A stretch of 64,000 nucleotides of DNA from Candidatus Planktophila limnetica (lineage in GTDB: Bacteria > Actinomycetota > Actinomycetes > Nanopelagicales > Nanopelagicaceae): the NCBI RefSeq assembly GCF_002288365.1, contig NZ_CP016782.1, forward strand, positions 558,001 through 622,000. Reading direction: 5' to 3'. Under the pieces are notes generated by a model. The model worked only from the letters and a program-made list of their open reading frames with translations. It ran no database searches and was not told the DNA's origin. A program made the position numbers and the translations under genes. Shown here piece after piece: positions 62,612-64,000 of the stretch (the first letter of the stretch is position 1; every line of letters begins with the position of its first letter).

Positions 62612-63811
62612 ATGAGTAGTACCAAGCGAGAAATCATTCTCGGAGTTGGTGGCGGAATTGCTGCATATAAATCATGCGATCTGCTCAGACGTCTTCAGGA
62701 TCTCGATTTTGCTATCACTGTTGTCCCGACACCTTCTAGTTTAAATTTCGTTGGAAGTGCAACGTGGGAAGCACTATCAGGCAGAAGTGTTACAACCGAA
62801 GTGTGGGAAAAAGTTGAGGAAGTAAAACACGTTTCTCTGGCAGATCTAGCCGAAGCGATCATTATTGCGCCTGTGACTGCAGACCTACTTGCAAGATTAG
62901 CTCAAGGACGAGCAGAAGATTTGCTAACTAACGTTGTCTCTGCCAGCAAAGCACCAAAATTCTTAGTACCCGCTATGCATCCAAACATGTGGCTCAATGA
63001 AAGCACGCAAGAGAATGTGAAAATTTTAAGAGCACGTGGATTTGAGATCATGAATCCAGAGAACGGACGTCTAACTGGCGAGGATTCAGGAATAGGTAGA
63101 TTTCCCCAAACATCGCAAATAATTTCGGCTTTCCTGACTCATATTGGTTCACAACAGGACTTAAAAGGTAAGAGGTTTCTCATCTCTGCCGGCGGTACAC
63201 GAGAAGCGATTGACCCAGTTCGCTTTATTGGAAATCGCAGTTCGGGCAAACAAGGCGTTGCAATAGCGGTAGAAGCGCGCAATAGGGGAGCCGATGTTTC
63301 ACTGGTATTGGCAAATTCAAATATCTCGGATGTTGCTGGAATTAAAACTATTCGAGTAGAAACCGCGCAGCAAATGCATCAGGTCCTAAAGGAAAATATG
63401 CAGGATTGTGATGTATTAGTGATGTCAGCCGCGGTTGCTGATGCAAAACCAGTTGCTTCACCTTCGGAGAAAATCAAGAAAAAGGATTTCAAGTCGATTG
63501 ATCTAATAGCGAATGAGGACATCCTTGCCGATTTGAGTTCTTCTGCAAGTGATTCGCAATTAATTGTAGGCTTTGCTGCTGAAACTTCGAATATTGAAGA
63601 ATCTGGCCGCGAAAAGTTAAAAGCCAAGGATTTAGATTTCATCTACGTCAATGATGTATCAGGTGGTGCGATATTTGCCTCAGACCTTAGTGCTGGATTT
63701 TTGATAAGTTCGGATGGCAAAAGCACACATATTGAGCAAACTTCGAAGGCCAAAGTAGCCAGAATCATTCTCGATAATGTGGTTTCTAGGTTAAGTTATG
63801 CCAATGGCTAA
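62612..63811 (+). CDS. coaBC: Bifunctional phosphopantothenoylcysteine decarboxylase/ligase
   Basis: Two consecutive steps of coenzyme A synthesis; 399 residues. The CoaC flavoprotein half (1-185) has [10 protein letters not shown] near the start, the catalytic His in H-V-S-L-A-D near residue 72, and P-A-M-H-P-N-M-W near residue 123. The CoaB half (186-399) has [21 protein letters not shown] near residue 194, A-A-V-A-D and K-K-K-D-F. It overlaps metK. Confidence 0.96.
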   Translation: MSSTKREIILGVGGGIAAYKSCDLLRRLQDLDFAITVVPTPSSLNFVGSATWEALSGRSVTTEVWEKVEEVKHVSLADLAEAIIIAPVTADLLARLAQGRAEDLLTNVVSASKAPKFLVPAMHPNMWLNESTQENVKILRARGFEIMNPENGRLTGEDSGIGRFPQTSQIISAFLTHIGSQQDLKGKRFLISAGGTREAIDPVRFIGNRSSGKQGVAIAVEARNRGADVSLVLANSNISDVAGIKTIRVETAQQMHQVLKENMQDCDVLVMSAAVADAKPVASPSEKIKKKDFKSIDLIANEDILADLSSSASDSQLIVGFAAETSNIEESGREKLKAKDLDFIYVNDVSGGAIFASDLSAGFLISSDGKSTHIEQTSKAKVARIILDNVVSRLSYANG

Positions 63812-64000
63812 AAGACTCTTTACATCCGAATCAGTGACCGAAGGTCATCCAGATAAAATTGCAGACCAGATTTCAGATGCAATCTTGGACTCACTTATTG
63901 GACAAGATAAGAAATCTAGAGTCGCAGTTGAAACTTTAATTACTACCGGTCAAGTTCATGTTGCTGGCGAAGTTACAACTGATGCTTACGCAGATGTAAC
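63798..64000 (+). CDS. metK: S-adenosylmethionine synthase, N-terminal part
   Basis: The first 67 codons are in the window; the gene runs off the end. [20 protein letters not shown] is diagnostic for MetK, which makes S-adenosylmethionine from methionine and ATP. ATG 63798 (M-P-M-A-K-R) and ATG 63804 (M-A-K-R) are both possible; the second matches family lengths as well. It overlaps the coaBC end by 14 or 8 nt. Confidence 0.95.
   Translation, partial: MPMAKRLFTSESVTEGHPDKIADQISDAILDSLIGQDKKSRVAVETLITTGQVHVAGEVTTDAYADV

Noticed and set aside
63798-64000. A SAM riboswitch for metK
   Set aside because: metK overlaps the end of coaBC, leaving no untranslated leader.

Overview
This window looks like a piece of the chromosome of a streamlined, moderately AT-rich actinobacterium. 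The best guess is the free-living freshwater acI lineage (order Nanopelagicales, Candidatus Planktophila/Nanopelagicus type). The evidence is the content and order of genes: ctaCDF with ctaE-qcrCAB, thrS-HIT-pgsA-acyltransferase-pimA-pdxST-yebC-ruvCAB-secDF-rel, aspS-DUF948-alaS-ruvX-mltG-aroE-aroCKBQ-efp-nusB-bldD, and pyrRBC-carAB-pyrKDF-mIHF/gmk-rpoZ-coaBC-metK. These are the syntenic housekeeping blocks of high-GC actinobacteria, here packed very tightly in a lower-GC genome. The lineage is inferred; no 16S gene is present.

Layout. 1-4534: the tail of gcvT, a DUF3043 membrane protein, nadA, erpA, a PfkB kinase, tusA and an atypical cysteine desulfurase (Fe-S/sulfur theme). 4594-12104: the aerobic terminal respiratory chain. 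ctaC, ctaD and ctaF plus a small UbiA-family gene lie on the + strand; ctaE-qcrC-qcrA-qcrB lie on the - strand. 12246-13751: an orphan receiver-domain protein and trpD. 13774-17294: a looser region of accessory-looking genes (hydrolase, DUF4287/DUF1801 protein, SMR transporter, PaiB-like protein, secreted TPR protein, cupin) mixed with tRNA-Val, tRNA-Cys and tRNA-Gly. 17367-19126: pabB and pabC. 19131-26447: thrS, a HIT protein, a degenerate GTPase-like protein, phosphatidylinositol mannoside genes, a LemA-like protein and a DUF3048 lipoprotein. 26479-37070: PLP synthase, yebC, ruvCAB, secDF, rel and a DUF349 protein. 37267-44089: an MBL hydrolase and three aminoacyl-tRNA synthetases. 44091-50024: ruvX, mltG and the shikimate genes with a prepilin peptidase. 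50145-51620: efp, nusB and a BldD homologue. 51747-61417: the complete UMP biosynthesis operon. 61446-64000: a fused mIHF-guanylate kinase, rpoZ, coaBC and the start of metK.

Five things stand out. (1) A TANNNT hexamer sits 6-8 nt before the start codon of at least 17 genes, which points to widespread leaderless transcription and corrects several starts. (2) The pyr leader contains a PyrR-binding-loop motif just before the Shine-Dalgarno sequence. (3) mIHF and guanylate kinase are fused in one reading frame. (4) One gene resembles an EF-G-type G domain that has lost its P-loop. (5) The BldD homologue keeps the R-x-D-x8-R-x-x-D cyclic-di-GMP signature. I found no CRISPR array, insertion sequence, prophage or rRNA operon, and no protein-free stretch over about 300 bases apart from the tRNA-bearing gap at 17036-17366. 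I did not find a clearly new defence or mobile system; the novel candidates here are regulatory and architectural.
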